DNA of 32,350 nt from Chara braunii (Eukaryota > Streptophyta > Charophyceae > Charales > Characeae): the NCBI GenBank assembly GCA_003427395.1, contig BFEA01000287.1, positions 1,586,858 through 1,619,207 on the forward strand. The letters run 5' to 3'. Positions within the stretch are counted from its first letter, which is position 1; the number at the start of each line of letters is the position of its first letter. The notes under the pieces are model-generated. The model was not told where the DNA came from, searched no databases, and saw only the letters and a program-made list of their open reading frames with translations. Shown here piece by piece: positions 10,866-22,464 of the stretch. A program made the translations under genes and the position numbers.

Positions 10866-11189
10866 AACTCCAGCACTACAGAGCGAGCACAGCGAACATG
10901 GTAATCGTGCCGAGCAGCCAGCTCCTCGGCAATGCGCAATGCAAATGCATATAGCAGAGCATGGTGTGGTCCGCAAGGCCCAACGGTGCATTCGGCAGCT
11001 TAGCAGGGTGCCCAACAAGTGCGCTGGCAATACCCCAGTGAATGCACAACATATGCTGAAACAGCCATGTCCGCCTACAGCAGTAAACAGGCACACAGGT
11101 CCTGCCCCCTCAATTCATTCTGCAGAGTCGAGCAAGGATAAAACTCAAATGAGTCTTCTTTTCTTGCTACTTTGATTCAATAGGAGGAT
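10866..11189. other. no gene recognised
   Basis: Overlapping open frames on both strands (72-78 codons) have no recognisable content. The sequence is GC-balanced and I see no repeat in it. Confidence 0.4.
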
Positions 11190-12700
11190 CAACACCCCAG
11201 CCAAACAAGTAAGCCTCAATTCCCGTGGCTGGCCTCACGCTACTCCCATCCACAAGAAAAAGCGAAATCGAGTGAACCTTCGGGTTGAACCCGGCCAGAT
11301 GCAGCATACCTAAACGCATAGCTACGCGCGGCTCCGGTCGGTCAGGTAAGCCCTCCGCTTTTCCCCTTTCTCGATTATCTCCCTCCTCACCAACCTCTTT
11401 TCTCAGTCCTTTCTACTCGTCGCTTCTCAGCCCAAACATATCTGGCTATTATTGTGGCCAATCATGAATGAGAGATCACGAACGAGAATTCAAAGACCCT
11501 TAACGGAGCTCCCCAATACGAATTCGATTGTGAGTAGTTGGGCGATTGCAGCTTTGAAAATAGAAATTTGCGACAAGCTTTACATCCCATGCATGCAGCT
11601 TCACAGTGAGTCAGGGTTCATCGGCTTTTTTCTCCTCCCGATCTCAGTGTCTCCCTGTTCCGCTTCTGCGTCGATGCTAGTGCTTACAAAACGGAAAGTA
11701 AGTCACCAGCAAATTCCTCACCTCTTCTTTGGCTAAGTGAATGAGGAGGATCGGAATGAATCTCTCGGTAAGACCCAGGTAGGCGCATCACCCAACTCGC
11801 ACCCCATTTCTTATGAACTCTGACAGTTATCCTACTTTCCGCTCACACTTTTCTCTTTGTCTGTTCTATTCGCTCCACTCGAATGTAAATATAAGGACGA
11901 ATTTTATGTCAGATCACGGGAAGGTTCATTGTTGCTTCCACAACCTCCCGCTTTCGACGCAGTTCCTATGAGCTATACCGCCCGAACCGATCATTCTAGC
12001 GCAGATCTAACTCTACTACGTGACTCAGTGGGACAAAGTTTTTTTTTAACGCCTCACCTCGTCCGATTTCATTAAGAAACGAACGAGATATATTTTTTCC
12101 TGGTACCATAAATCTTCTTTCCGACATTTCTTTCTTTACTAACTTTCCTTTCTACGAATTCGAGGTCGTCCGCCCTAAGAACCCCGGATTCTCGCCAACA
12201 CCCCATCCAAACAAGTAAGCCTCAATTCCCATCCAACTACGAATTCGAGGTCGCCCGCCCTAAGAACCCCGGATCCGAGCCCTCACTCGCTCGATTCCGT
12301 TCGGAAACGAGGGATATATATATATATATATTTTTTTTTTCCTTCCTCTTCGCTCCACCATAGCTCAGCGCAGTCCTCTACCTCCGTAGCTCCTAATCCA
12401 CTAATTTTTTAGCAAGACTAACTTTACTGACGGAATCGCTTTGGCCAACAACCTCACAATCCCCCTTTACCTTGCTTTAATCCGTTAAGTAACGGAGGAG
12501 ATCTGTATCTTCTCCACCTCTTCACTCCCTTCCCTGACACTCTCCACGCAGTCCATGTCCCAACTAACTCCCACTTCACTAACCTATCGCTGAAACTATC
12601 GTTAGATTCGGATTCGCCTGGGGTAAAAAACCCAAAATCGCGCCTTTCCCAACCCATTTTCATTGAGCAACGAGCAAGATCTTCTTTTTCGACTCCCTCC
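11190..12700. repeat. pyrimidine-rich block of degenerate repeats
   Basis: The 35-base segment CAACACCCC.(CCAAACAAGTAAGCCTC) is nearly identical at 11190-11224 and 12196-12230. A ~38 bp segment starting CTACGAATTCGAGGTCG recurs at 12152 and 12237 (85 bp apart). A looser unit, ending with a CGATTTCATTAAGAAACGA-like text and then GATAT/AGATCT and T-rich sequence, recurs near 12060, 12290, 12465 and 12650, roughly every 180-230 bp. A (TA)n/T tract at 12314-12340 lies inside one unit. Codon frames through it are shadows of this repetition. Confidence 0.65.
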
Positions 12701-14654
12701 TGCTCCCACTTGCTTCCGCCATGGCTCGCTCCCTTTTTGCATGCACCCAGCACCACTTTGCGTCCGCATCCATCCCTTTTTTTCAACTCCCTCTGTCCTT
12801 CGTTCTCCAACTTTGTCCCCGTTGTCATCAGCTCCGGCCCACAACGCACAGGCCTTGATCAATGTCAGTCGCAACCACCACAACAGCCACCACCTTCGGT
12901 GATCAACATTGACAGTCGCCGGTGGCCGCGAAAGTCGAAATCCGCTACGAAGTGTATGACAGCTCCCTTGTTGAGTTAGCCGGCCCCGGGAAGTGAACGG
13001 CGTTGAAGCGTGCGGCCTATATTTGGCCATTATGGCAGTTGTGACACTGGGACGGGCACAATATTGTTGAGCTCTGCTGCGAAGCCCTTAGCTAAAACAG
13101 GTCTTAGTGCAGCTCTCGGTAGTAACGGCGGCCAAAGTGAAGGTCTCATGTGAGCTAAGTCACACTGCAGCCTCCATCCCGGTGCCCTCGACCGCTCGCC
13201 AAACATAATTCAACACCAAATGGGGTTTGGCGGACATGCTCATACCCAAACTTCTCACAACATATTAGGTTTGGCGGACGGTGCCCCTGAGGCAACGCCC
13301 GCCACTCGGGGTTCTTCCGCTTCGTGAGCTAACTCCCACCGGCTTGCATGCACGTCGACTTCCTTGACCTGCGTCTTAAGACGATACGACCAAGATCCTC
13401 CACAAGCATTCCGAACACACAAAGAACCTAATAGTCAACGAAAAGGAGGCGTGCGCTCAAAATCCCCAATCGTCATGACGGTCTCTAAATCCGACGCCGC
13501 GTCTAAGTCAAGGAACGTCGGAGCATAAATAATAATAATATAACAATAAATAATAAAAATATTTAGAAACTTTTAATCATCGAAATATGACGAACGAGGA
13601 AAAAGAAAACACTAGCACCGTTCTAGCACCACCGACTGCAAAACCAAAAAGGATAGCCCCGCCACGCCCTCAACCCTTAGGCTCCTTCCGACCGCTCCGA
13701 TACTCTTGCTCTAACTCCGGAGGCCTCGATCCCTGAATCTCTTGAGTGAAAGTCACACATTGTAAACCATAGCGCTGGGTTCAAGGTTAAGTCTAGTTTT
13801 GACTGATACCTATATAAATGAATATTGTACGACGCGCAGATCTACCGGAACGTTTTCAAAATCACGTTGTTGTCGATGTTATCCTTCGCACGTACGCACA
13901 TGTCATTGACACGCGCACCAATCAAGAGACAAAATATTTTTAATCCTAACTTAATTAGAAAATAAAATTTGGTCGGCGATCACACCGGTTCTTCAATCAT
14001 CAACAAATAAAATCATGCGCGCTTCAAGCCTGCGCGCCCACACAATCTCTTCTCTAGTTAACCGTCCAGTCAGCGTAAACTACGGACACAGTCGCGCCTC
14101 ACGCGGTATACTTAAACTTTAAATCAACTTATTTTGTCGCTTGCAAAAAACAAGTCGGAAACACTTGTAAGGGTATTCGCACTATTAAAGTGTCATTCAC
14201 TCAACTCGCATTGCAAAACTTATGCTTACCTAAGCCTCGAATCAGATACTTCATCGACACTTAATCTTTGCACATTTGATTTGGTTTTCATACTCTACTC
14301 TTTCTTAATGATAAGCAGATTAGGATAATTGACAAAGGTGGAAAACCTTATTCATGTTTTTTTTTTATTGAAAGGTCATGAACCAACTTTTATTTGTGAT
14401 GACAATTTGAAAGGCCAAGAGCCTATTATTTGTTTGTCTTTCAAAAATTAAAGCTTTGTTCATTCTGATATTTGTCTTTGTTTGTGTAAAAATGTAAAAG
14501 ACATCTCCTTGTTGTTAGATCTTAACGTTTGAAATATATTTACTATGTTTGTATCGATTTGAAATAATTTTATATAGCCTATATAATTTATGGGTCAAGT
14601 ACAGATAGAATAAAACATAGTATGCACAAAGTTGAGTCGACCTGAATTAGAAGT
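12701..14654. other. no gene recognised; minor repeats only
   Basis: GGTTTGGCGGAC occurs twice about 48 bp apart near 13220 and 13268. AAT-type low complexity lies at 13528-13562, and the end (14330-14640) is AT-rich. The 142-codon minus frame ending near 13030 overlaps other frames on both strands, has no domain, and partly lies in the repeat block to its left. Confidence 0.4.
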
Positions 14655-15000
14655 CGGTCCGGGAGATCAGCGCGCCGATGCTCGACGGGTAAATGGGTCA
14701 GCCTTAGGCGTTCAACCACATGTATACTTATGCTACGGCGATCGAGAAAACGCCCTCGGTCGACTTACCTATGCAATTGCTAATAAAAGTTTTCGTACGT
14801 GAGTCGGTAGCTCAGCAGGGATACGCCTACCTAAGGCTGGTGATAGCCCCTTGGGTAGAGGTGAGTTGTACCTCGCGGAACTCTGTCCTGTTGCAGGGAG
14901 CCGCGAGAGGTAAAGTTGGCACGCACCGTCTGAGTGGTATCTCAGGCGACACAAAATTAGTACCTTAATTTTGTGTGACACGACCGTGAGGTTCTATGCT
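14655..15000 (+). repeat. M module, copy 2
   Basis: Same order of landmarks as at 4120-4690 but more diverged: GGGAGATCAGCGC, GGCGTTCAACCA, CGAGAAAACGCCCTCGGTCGAC, CTATGCAATTGC, an excellent A-box match TAGCTCAGCAGG at about 14809-14820, GGTGATAGCCCCTTGGG and a hairpin at 14870-14911. A further perfect 11 bp inverted repeat (ACACAAAATTA at 14949-14959 with 14966-14976) closes it and is not seen in the other copies. Confidence 0.8.
14870..14911 (+). other. conserved hairpin of M module 2
   Basis: ACCT pairs with AGGT, CGCGG with CCGCG, and CTCTG with CAGGG, around the loop TCCTGTTG. This is the strongest of the five stems. Confidence 0.75.
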
Positions 15001-15870
15001 CGTCGCAGGGTGTGGGACTGCCATACCTGACACCGTACTCTGACTCTCGTTCACGTAAGTGCCCGCGAATACATTAGCGCTTGCTTTCGTAATTCTGCTC
15101 GCATTCGTCGCTCGTTTTTTCCTTCATCTCCGCTCTTCCTTACCTACCCTTATTGCTGCTCTTGCCTATAGTACGGAGAATTGAATTCTTATCTCTGAAT
15201 CATAACGTATATCTGCGAAAAGAATGGGTTGAAGCTACCATCGATAGAATGTACACCAATGCAAACTCATTCTCATCATTTTAATAAATTCAATAATGAT
15301 TATAATAACAATAATAATAATAATAATAATAAGGTACAAAATAAATTTCTTAGCAGTGTCCGTCGTTTTTTCCATTTCAGACCATGGTTCCTTATTTTAT
15401 TATTTTTTACTTTTTCTCGTTCGTTTTACCTACTTGGAAAAATAGTTGGTCGTCTCGTAATATCAGCTTTGTTTAAAAGACACATCGACGTATTTCAGCG
15501 AAAGATTCATTATCACCATATTTATACAATTGGTTGGGCACCGTTTTCCGTATTAGGAGTTTTCGTAGGTTGTGCCAATGAACCCACCGTTCAAACGTAG
15601 ATAGTATTCAATGTGGAAGATAAGAAGACCCGTGGAATTCCAATAAGCGATAAAAAAAATAACAGATCTAATAATAAATAAGAAAAAGAAGAAAAACGAA
15701 AAGAAATATAATTATACTATCAGTAACATGCCCCGTTCTCCCAACTGTCAGGCTCCTATTGAGGCATGAGCCTATACTCTTATTTCCCCAACCACTCTTA
15801 ATGTTGAGTTCACGGGATGAAGTCACAACTGACTGGAAGCGGTGCGAAAAAGTGTTAGAATGGGCCTTGG
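15001..15870. other. no gene recognised; AAT microsatellite
   Basis: A run of AAT triplets lies at 15307-15332. A 123-codon frame (15229-15600, TTG start) passes through it, giving poly-Asn, and then has a short hydrophobic stretch. I cannot assign it and regard it as probably accidental. Confidence 0.4.
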
Positions 15871-15980
15871 TTCTCAACCAAAAAGGAGCTTGCCCCGACG
15901 GTAGAGGGATTCATTCCCTATACCTGCTACTTGACAGTCTGATGTCGAACCGTACTGGGTTAGCTCCTACTTCAAGTAGA
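15871..15980 (+). repeat. fragment related to the terminal hairpin region of the R family
   Basis: AAAAAGGAGCTTGCCCC at about 15880 and TACTGGGTTAGCTCCTAC at 15953-15970 form an imperfect inverted repeat around about 50 bases. Copy B has the same layout at 22372-22464 with related loop text (GATT.ATTCC...ACCTG, then GAACCGTACTGGG versus GGTAACCTACTGGG). Confidence 0.5.
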
Positions 15981-16235
15981 ACAGGGGCAGTTCATCTATT
16001 CATAGGGTTTTTAGGTTCGACTTTCTTAGTACTCCGAGTCTCCGGTCCATCTTAAAGGTATAATCCGGCCAATCTTGGCCCACCGTAACCCTGTTATGCC
16101 AGATGAACTCATCTCTTTCGTTACCCAAACTGTTTTTTTTTTTTTTTTTGAGTCTATGACTGAATGAATTGTTGATTTCTTCATACAGACTCGCCTAATA
16201 CCTGTAGAGTTACACTATTTTAATATTGTTTGATC

Positions 16236-17725
16236 TATGAATACCCCCCGGCGGCGGCCATCTGCGGACGCGGCCAGTCCGCAGACCCCGCGGACACGCG
16301 GCTTTGACGCCACGTGGCGGCCGCGCGGGAGCATCTTTGGGAGATCGGGAGACGCTACGTGGCGACGCATCCCCGGCCCCACCCCCCCCCACAAAAAAAA
16401 ACGAAAAAGATGAACTTTTTGGATGGGGGGTATGGGCGAAATCGAACGAAAATGGAAAAAAATATATATATATGTTTTTTTTTTTTTTTTTTTTTTTNNN
16501 NNNNNNNNNNNNNNNNNNNNNNNNNNNNNNNNNNNNNNNNNNNNNNNNNNNNNNNNNNNNNNNNNNNNNNNNNNNNNNNNNNNNNNNNNNNNNNNNNNNN
16601 NNNNNNNNNNNNNNNNNNNNNNNNNNNNNNNNNNNNNNNNNNNNNNNNNNNNNNNNNNNNNNNNNNNNNNNNNNNNNNNNNNNNNNNNNNNNNNNNNNNN
16701 NNNNNNNNNNNNNNNNNNNNNNNNNNNNNNNNNNNNNNNNNNNNNNNNNNNNNNNNNNNNNNNNNNNNNNNNNNNNNNNNNNNNNNNNNNNNNNNNNNNN
16801 NNNNNNNNNNNNNNNNNNNNNNNNNNNNNNNNNNNNNNNNNNNNNNNNNNNNNNNNNNNNNNNNNNNNNNNNNNNNNNNNNNNNNNNNNNNNNNNNNNNN
16901 NNNNNNNNNNNNNNNNNNNNNNNNNNNNNNNNNNNNNNNNNNNNNNNNNNNNNNNNNNNNNNNNNNNNNNNNNNNNNNNNNNNNNNNNNNNNNNNNNNNN
17001 NNNNNNNNNNNNNNNNNNNNNNNNNNNNNNNNNNNNNNNNNNNNNNNNNNNNNNNNNNNNNNNNNNNNNNNNNNNNNNNNNNNNNNNNNNNNNNNNNNNN
17101 NNNNNNNNNNNNNNNNNNNNNNNNNNNNNNNNNNNNNNNNNNNNNNNNNNNNNNNNNNNNNNNNNNNNNNNNNNNNNNNNNNNNNNNNNNNNNNNNNNNN
17201 NNNNNNNNNNNNNNNNNNNNNNNNNNNNNNNNNNNNNNNNNNNNNNNNNNNNNNNNNNNNNNNNNNNNNNNNNNNNNNNNNNNNNNNNNNNNNNNNNNNN
17301 NNNNNNNNNNNNNNNNNNNNNNNNNNNNNNNNNNNNNNNNNNNNNNNNNNNNNNNNNNNNNNNNNNNNNNNNNNNNNNNNNNNNNNNNNNNNNNNNNNNN
17401 NNNNNNNNNNNNNNNNNNNNNNNNNNNNNNNNNNNNNNNNNNNNNNNNNNNNNNNNNNNNNNNNNNNNNNNNNNNNNTTTAAATCGAATTTAGTTTTTTA
17501 TTTTTTAAAAATCCGAAACAAAGTCGGATTCAAAAAAAAAAAAATGGGGTTGTAGGGCTTAAAATTCCCTATAACCCCATTTTTTTTTTTTAACCTATTA
17601 TTTAATTCAGAAAAATTCTTGTAAAATCGGGTCCGCGGCGCGGACCAGGTCGGCCGCGGACGCGGACTCGTCTGCATCTATCATCCAAGATTGGACCCGC
17701 GGACGCGTCTGCGGGTGTTACATAG
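16236..17725. mobile_element. DNA transposon (non-autonomous or of unknown content), 9 bp target duplication
   Basis: The sequence TGTTTGATC occurs at 16227-16235 and again at 17726-17734, immediately flanking a segment whose ends are imperfect inverted repeats (TATGAATACCCCCC on the left; reverse complement of the right end TATGTAACACCCGC). Both ends then carry GC-rich text with repeated CCGCGGACGCG / CTGCGGACGCGG motifs on each strand, typical of subterminal transposase-binding repeats. A 9 bp duplication points to a Mutator-like element; if the boundary is moved by one base, an 8 bp duplication (hAT) is possible. About two thirds of the interior is unsequenced (16498-17477), so a transposase gene cannot be excluded. 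Confidence 0.8.
16498..17477. other. assembly gap (980 N)
   Basis: The gap opens directly after an (AT)n stretch and a poly-T run (16473-16497), so the true length may differ. Any open frame drawn through it is an artefact. Confidence 0.99.
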
Positions 17726-17799
17726 TGTTTGATCGTTCTTTCTAAGCCATTGACTAGTTTAAAATATTGTCGGCGCATTTTTCAGCGCCCCACTTTTAT

Positions 17800-18359
17800 C
17801 GACCAACCCTCCGACCTCGGTGGTCAAAGGTCTTAACTACTAACTATTGTCGTCTTCCGCTATCGAGCGCATCGGCTCCCGCCTTTTTGCAAAGTGTGTG
17901 AGCCCTCCCGACCATGTCACGCAGGAGTAAAAACAAGAAAAACAGAAACAAAGACAACTCAAGAACGACGCAAAAAATACTGTGAACCGCAGAGACGGTG
18001 TGGTCGTGTCATCCTTTCGCCGCTCTAGCTGGGTGCGTCAGCTGTACATCCCGAGGTCCCCTATGACAGGATAGGTTCTCACAGGCCAAAACTTGCCTTC
18101 CCTAAGGGGCTGTCACCACCCTTAGAGGTGTATCCCTACCGAGCTACCGACCCGCATGCGAAAGCCTTGAAAAGCAATTGCAGAGGTAGGTCAGCCGAGG
18201 GTGTTTGCTCGTTCGATGTAGTGTAAATACTTTTGGTTAACGCCAAGCGGACCTGAACGTCGTCCTTTCCTTAGGGCGCTGATCTCCTAAGTACGAAGCA
18301 TACGTCGGTCAACTAGGACGGTTTCAACCAAGTGTGAAACCTCAAATCTTCCTAGTCTC
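17800..18359 (-). repeat. M module, copy 3 (inverted)
   Basis: Reverse complement of the module at 4120-4690 over nearly its full length, including GAGCGCATCGGCTCCCGCC, the hairpin at 18050-18085, the A-box-like TACCGAGCTACCGA (minus strand) and GACGGTTTCAACCAA. R copy B starts about 630 bp to the right, the same arrangement as R copy A and module 1. Confidence 0.85.
18050..18085 (-). other. conserved hairpin of M module 3
   Basis: On the minus strand CCTAT pairs with ATAGG around CCTGTC, extended by CCTG with CTCGGG (G-T pair and bulge allowed). Confidence 0.6.
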
Positions 18360-18574
18360 TACCGACCCGCATGCGAAAGCCTTGAAAAGCAATTGCAGAG
18401 GTAGGTCAGCCGAGAGTGTTTGCTCGTTCGATGTAGTGTAAATACTTTTGGTTAACGCCAAGCGGACCCGAACGTCATCCGTTCCTTAGGGCGTTGGTCT
18501 CCTAAGTACGAAGCATACATCGGTTAACTAGGACGGTTTCAACCAAGTGTGAAACCTCAAATCTTCCTAGTCTC
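18145..18574. repeat. 215 bp tandem duplication of the inner part of M module 3
   Basis: Units 18145-18359 and 18360-18574 are almost identical (about ten substitutions), so the duplication is young compared with the module itself. Each unit starts at TACCGACCCGCATGCG, which cuts the A-box-like motif in two. The second unit therefore lacks the complete A-box and the hairpin. Confidence 0.95.
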
Positions 18575-18985
18575 TTAGACACACAGTCAAAAGAAAGTTA
18601 TAATAACCGCACTTAGTTACTTCAAAAGAAATCGACCATAACCGACAAAAATATATCCAATCTGTGATGATAACCAAAAGAATCCAAATCATCATTTGAT
18701 ACATCCAATAACACAAGATTGAAATAAAACCCGACCACTTCATAAAAAAAAATCATACAACGGTCAATAAGGAGTTGGTTTCGACAATAATCGATGCAAC
18801 CGACAAGGTAGTCGGTTTGCCTTTGTTTTGACTTGAAGAGACGTGCCGCCAAAGCTATTCATTCAACCTACCGCCGACTTAAGATCAGACACGCATACCC
18901 ATATTCATGTGTTTTAAACCTTCTTGGATGACCGACTATTTTGCGAATGATTCTTGATCATGTGCATTGCTTGAAGTGTTGCACG
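18575..18985. other. spacer between M module 3 and R copy B; no gene seen
   Basis: The minus frame at 18622-18852 (76 codons) has no domain. The matching spacer at 3431-4119 does not align convincingly. Confidence 0.45.
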
Positions 18986-20480
18986 TCTCACCCTCTAGGA
19001 AGTGGTCTGGGGTACTCCTCCCCCTCGCCCGAGCACAAAGCTCAGATCTCAGAAGTCGGGCCGCCTCCACCGAATCGGTAAAGTACCCCCCCATAGAACT
19101 GTCCACTCTGAGTCGATAACGGGGTTGTCTCCTAAAGCAACGAACTCCCCCCCCAGATGCATCCTAGAGAAAAAGGACATGTCAACTGCAAGTAAAATTT
19201 TAATTGTTCTCATCCTCCCTTGCCCAATGTAACTCAGACGCGATGAGTTATAATAAATAAAGAAAGAGAACCATTTGGACAAGTATAGGTAGATAAGGTC
19301 ATTCGGAATAGAAAGGGTTAATCCTTAGGAAAAGGTTAAGTCCAATTCAATATTATCTTTTTTTATTTAAATTTAATTTTTTTTCGATGTAAATTGGATT
19401 AACCACTTTCAAACACACGCCCTTTTGATAACCAGGCAGGTGGTAAGTAGAAAGATGATAATTTTTTTCATCATCCCATGTAGAGACAATCAACCTCTTT
19501 CGCAAACATTCATTTACCTATCTGCACTAAAAAAAAAACAACCAAGTTCAAAGGAAACCAATGCAACCACATACATAAGTCAAACTTTTTCATTCACATG
19601 CATGACTCACACAATGTTCCTCTACCTTTTCAATGAACAGGGTCAATCAAAGTGTGGGTTCACACAGGTGTGAAGGGAAATCCGAGTCAATCAACTGCCT
19701 TTGAATAAAGTTTGAATCAACTCACTCAAGAAAGTCGAGTAATACTCCAATCAAAAGAAAATGACCGTCATACAACTCCACGAGTTGTGGCATTTTCATT
19801 GAACAACGGTCCGCGGTTTTTCCAAATGCTTAAATGAGTAGAGGTTGGGCCACAAAGAAAACTCAAGTGAGGCAGCCCTCCAAGAGGGTGTTCCCACAAA
19901 TGAGTTTTCACGTGGTCCCAATGTCCCAAATTGATCCTTGCTTAGACAGGTCTCAATGTCCCGAGTTGTCCCAACAGAGTCCCAACTACACTTTAACCAC
20001 CAAGGATACTCCCCAACCAACTGTAAGTCTATGTCGCCTCCAATCACGACGTCCGCTCACAATAACCACACTGACATGCCGGTCTCGATCTAAAAATCAG
20101 TCCCACCTGGTTCCAAAATGGTTCCAGGCGGGCTCATATCATTGCCCACATCACTGGATGGCTTTAACACCGAAACCGTTTGCACTACTCGCCACAAAAA
20201 AAAAAGGAGGCCCTGACTCAAAACTGCATGTGCTGCGAGCCCCAATGACTACTGCCGCGTGCACTCACTCCGCACTATTTTCATGTCGCCGGTCCACGCA
20301 CCACCGCCACACAATCCCAACTATGCACCAGCGTTTGTACCACCTCTAAAACCACGTTGGACCACTTAATTTTCATCTGTCGTATAAGTATCACCAAAAA
20401 AATATAATGGCGAAGTCTCTATTCACCGCGTCGTGAAAGTCGATCGCTTAGTCACACCATCCTCTGATCGCACAAAAAAA

Positions 20481-20675
20481 TTGTTGCCACCATGCTGTAA
20501 AATAGGCAGCACAACCCCATTGAAAGTGTTGTTGCCGCCGTACCAAAAACATGGCATCACTTCCCCACTAATAGTGTATTTGCGGCCACGCCAAAAAAAA
20601 TGACAGCGCTTCCCTCTCAAAAGAAAAAGGTTGCCGTCAAGCCAAGATTTCGGCATCATAACCCCTGACGACCCT
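20481..20675. repeat. 48 bp minisatellite of R copy B (4 units)
   Basis: TTGCC/TTGCG anchors lie at 20484, 20532, 20580 and 20631. Each unit reads roughly TTGTTGCCGCCGTACCAAAA, then .ATGGCA.CACTTCCCC, then ACTAATAGTG, with substantial divergence between units. The matching array in copy A is at 1655-1895. Confidence 0.8.
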
Positions 20676-22371
20676 TGCATTTCACTGCACCGTCCAGACT
20701 GAATGCAGCCTACGGTTGCAACACCAATGCAGAGGTGGGGCAGTGAGCCTCCAACCCTCGACTATGGTTGTCCTCCCCGCACTGCTCGACCTCTTGCAGA
20801 CCTTCAATCTTTTCAACAGCACCTCCTTTCATCCTGCATACCACCACTCCATCAACAACATTTTCTCTCCACCAGCAGCCAACCAACATTCACATAAGTG
20901 AACATCCCAGCGGCACTCCCACAACTCTGAGGCTGCTGGGTGGAGAGCTGACTTTTATAGCTTGCTGAAGGACTGTGGGCAACCACTTGGCCCACAGTCC
21001 GAAAAACGGAGTTGGGTTGGGCCCTTGATCTGAACTCACGATCAAGGGTCAAAATCCTTGATAATCCCCTAGGGGAACCAAGGTCTTTCAAACCACATAC
21101 TTCAGGCAATGGCCGTACCCAACCATTGTTGAGCCTGTTCAAAAAACAAACAGACTCAGCCTCACTCACACATATACATCTACACACGCACCGAGCTACA
21201 ACCGCGTCCACGTACGCGACCGTTTCTCCTTTTTTATTTATTTTTCTAACCCTTCTCGCTTTCCCAGTGAGGGGTTGTTCGTTGTTTACGAATGAACGAG
21301 TGTTTTTCCCCCCCTCCCTCTTGTCATTTCATGGGGTCAAACCACAGGCAAGCTCAACAAAAGTTTCTTCCCTGTCTCCTCTACGCGTCTGCATCTGGAG
21401 AAAGGGGCGCCCAAATCTAGGCGGCCGTTCGCAGCGCATTCATAAACGAACGGGCACGAATGGTGCCTTCAATGATAAGAAGGGCTGACATCAAAGGATC
21501 AAAAAGCAACGTCGCTATGAACGCTTGGCTTTCACAAGCCAGTTACACCTACGGTAACTTTTCTGATACCTCTGGCTTAAAGGCCTGAAAAGCTAAAGGA
21601 TCGACAGACCTCGCTCATCGAGGTCTCTTTCCCCTCTCTCCTATGCATGCCCGTACCTGGGCGCCAACAACATCAGGTTCGGACGTTCGAAACTCATGCT
21701 GCCCGTTTAAAAAAACGAACGGGTGCATGATGGACAGCATGGCCAGAAAGGGAAACGAGGGGATATAAAAACTATATATATATAAGAAGAAAAATCTACA
21801 AAGAATCCAAAACAAATCTAAAAAAAATAAATCTAAAAATAAATCTAAAAATAAAAAAAGGAAACGACAAACTTACCTTGTAGATGGAAAAAGGTCGTCC
21901 GTGGCGTTCGTAGCCTTTCATGGGGACTCTAAGTCCTCGTTGGTTCTCAATGCGCCATCTGGCGCTTCGTTTCCTTCATCCTTTTTTTTTTTTTTTACAG
22001 CTCGTTTCGTCGTCACGAACGGGCACTCAAGCAGCCCGTGAAAACGACGTAAGGAAAAATCAGATTGTAAAAATAAAAAATAAAAAAAATAAAAAAAATA
22101 AAAACTTAAAAGACGAGAAGAGAAAAATTACCTTTTATTTCGCTGGCTCATGCCAACGGTCGACTCCCACGGTCTCCAGATATGCAGATTTGAGTTTAAT
22201 TCCTGATGGACTCGAAGAGGTTTTGACCATTTCTCGATTTATGTGTGTCATCCAGACGCAGTGGCCCTGCCCATCTTATCGTCGCGTGACCGATCTCGGC
22301 CGCTTGATCCTCAGATCAAGCGGTCAGAAATCGATCGCGCCAGCACCTTCATTTATGTGGCTGCTCCTTCA

Positions 22372-22464
22372 AAAAGGAGCTAGCCCGGTAGGATGGCGTC
22401 GGTTTCGATTCCAACACCTGTTGGTGATAGCTTGACACGGTAACCTACTGGGCTAGCTCCTTTT
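22372..22464. repeat. 21 bp inverted repeat (one mismatch) with a 51-base loop
   Basis: Arms 22372-22392 (starts AAAAGGAGCTAGCCCGG) and 22444-22464 (ends GGGCTAGCTCCTTTT) are mirror images except for one position. The loop carries GGTTTCGATTCC, a good Pol III B-box match. A second short mirror, GCTCCTT/AAGGAGC, sits just left (22363-22380). Confidence 0.85.

Noticed and set aside
12602-13030. 142-codon minus frame
   Set aside because: It overlaps open frames in other phases on both strands, within and next to a degenerate repeat block, and shows no domain.
15229-15600. 123-codon frame with poly-Asn
   Set aside because: The Asn run is an AAT microsatellite, the start is TTG, and there is no recognisable domain or second copy.
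16304-17555. Open frames of 356-413 codons
   Set aside because: They consist almost wholly of assembly gap; only short flanks are real sequence.
19834-20349. 171-codon open frame
   Set aside because: The aligned part of R copy A (about 2050-2600, minus) has several stops and indels, and the composition is low-complexity without a domain.
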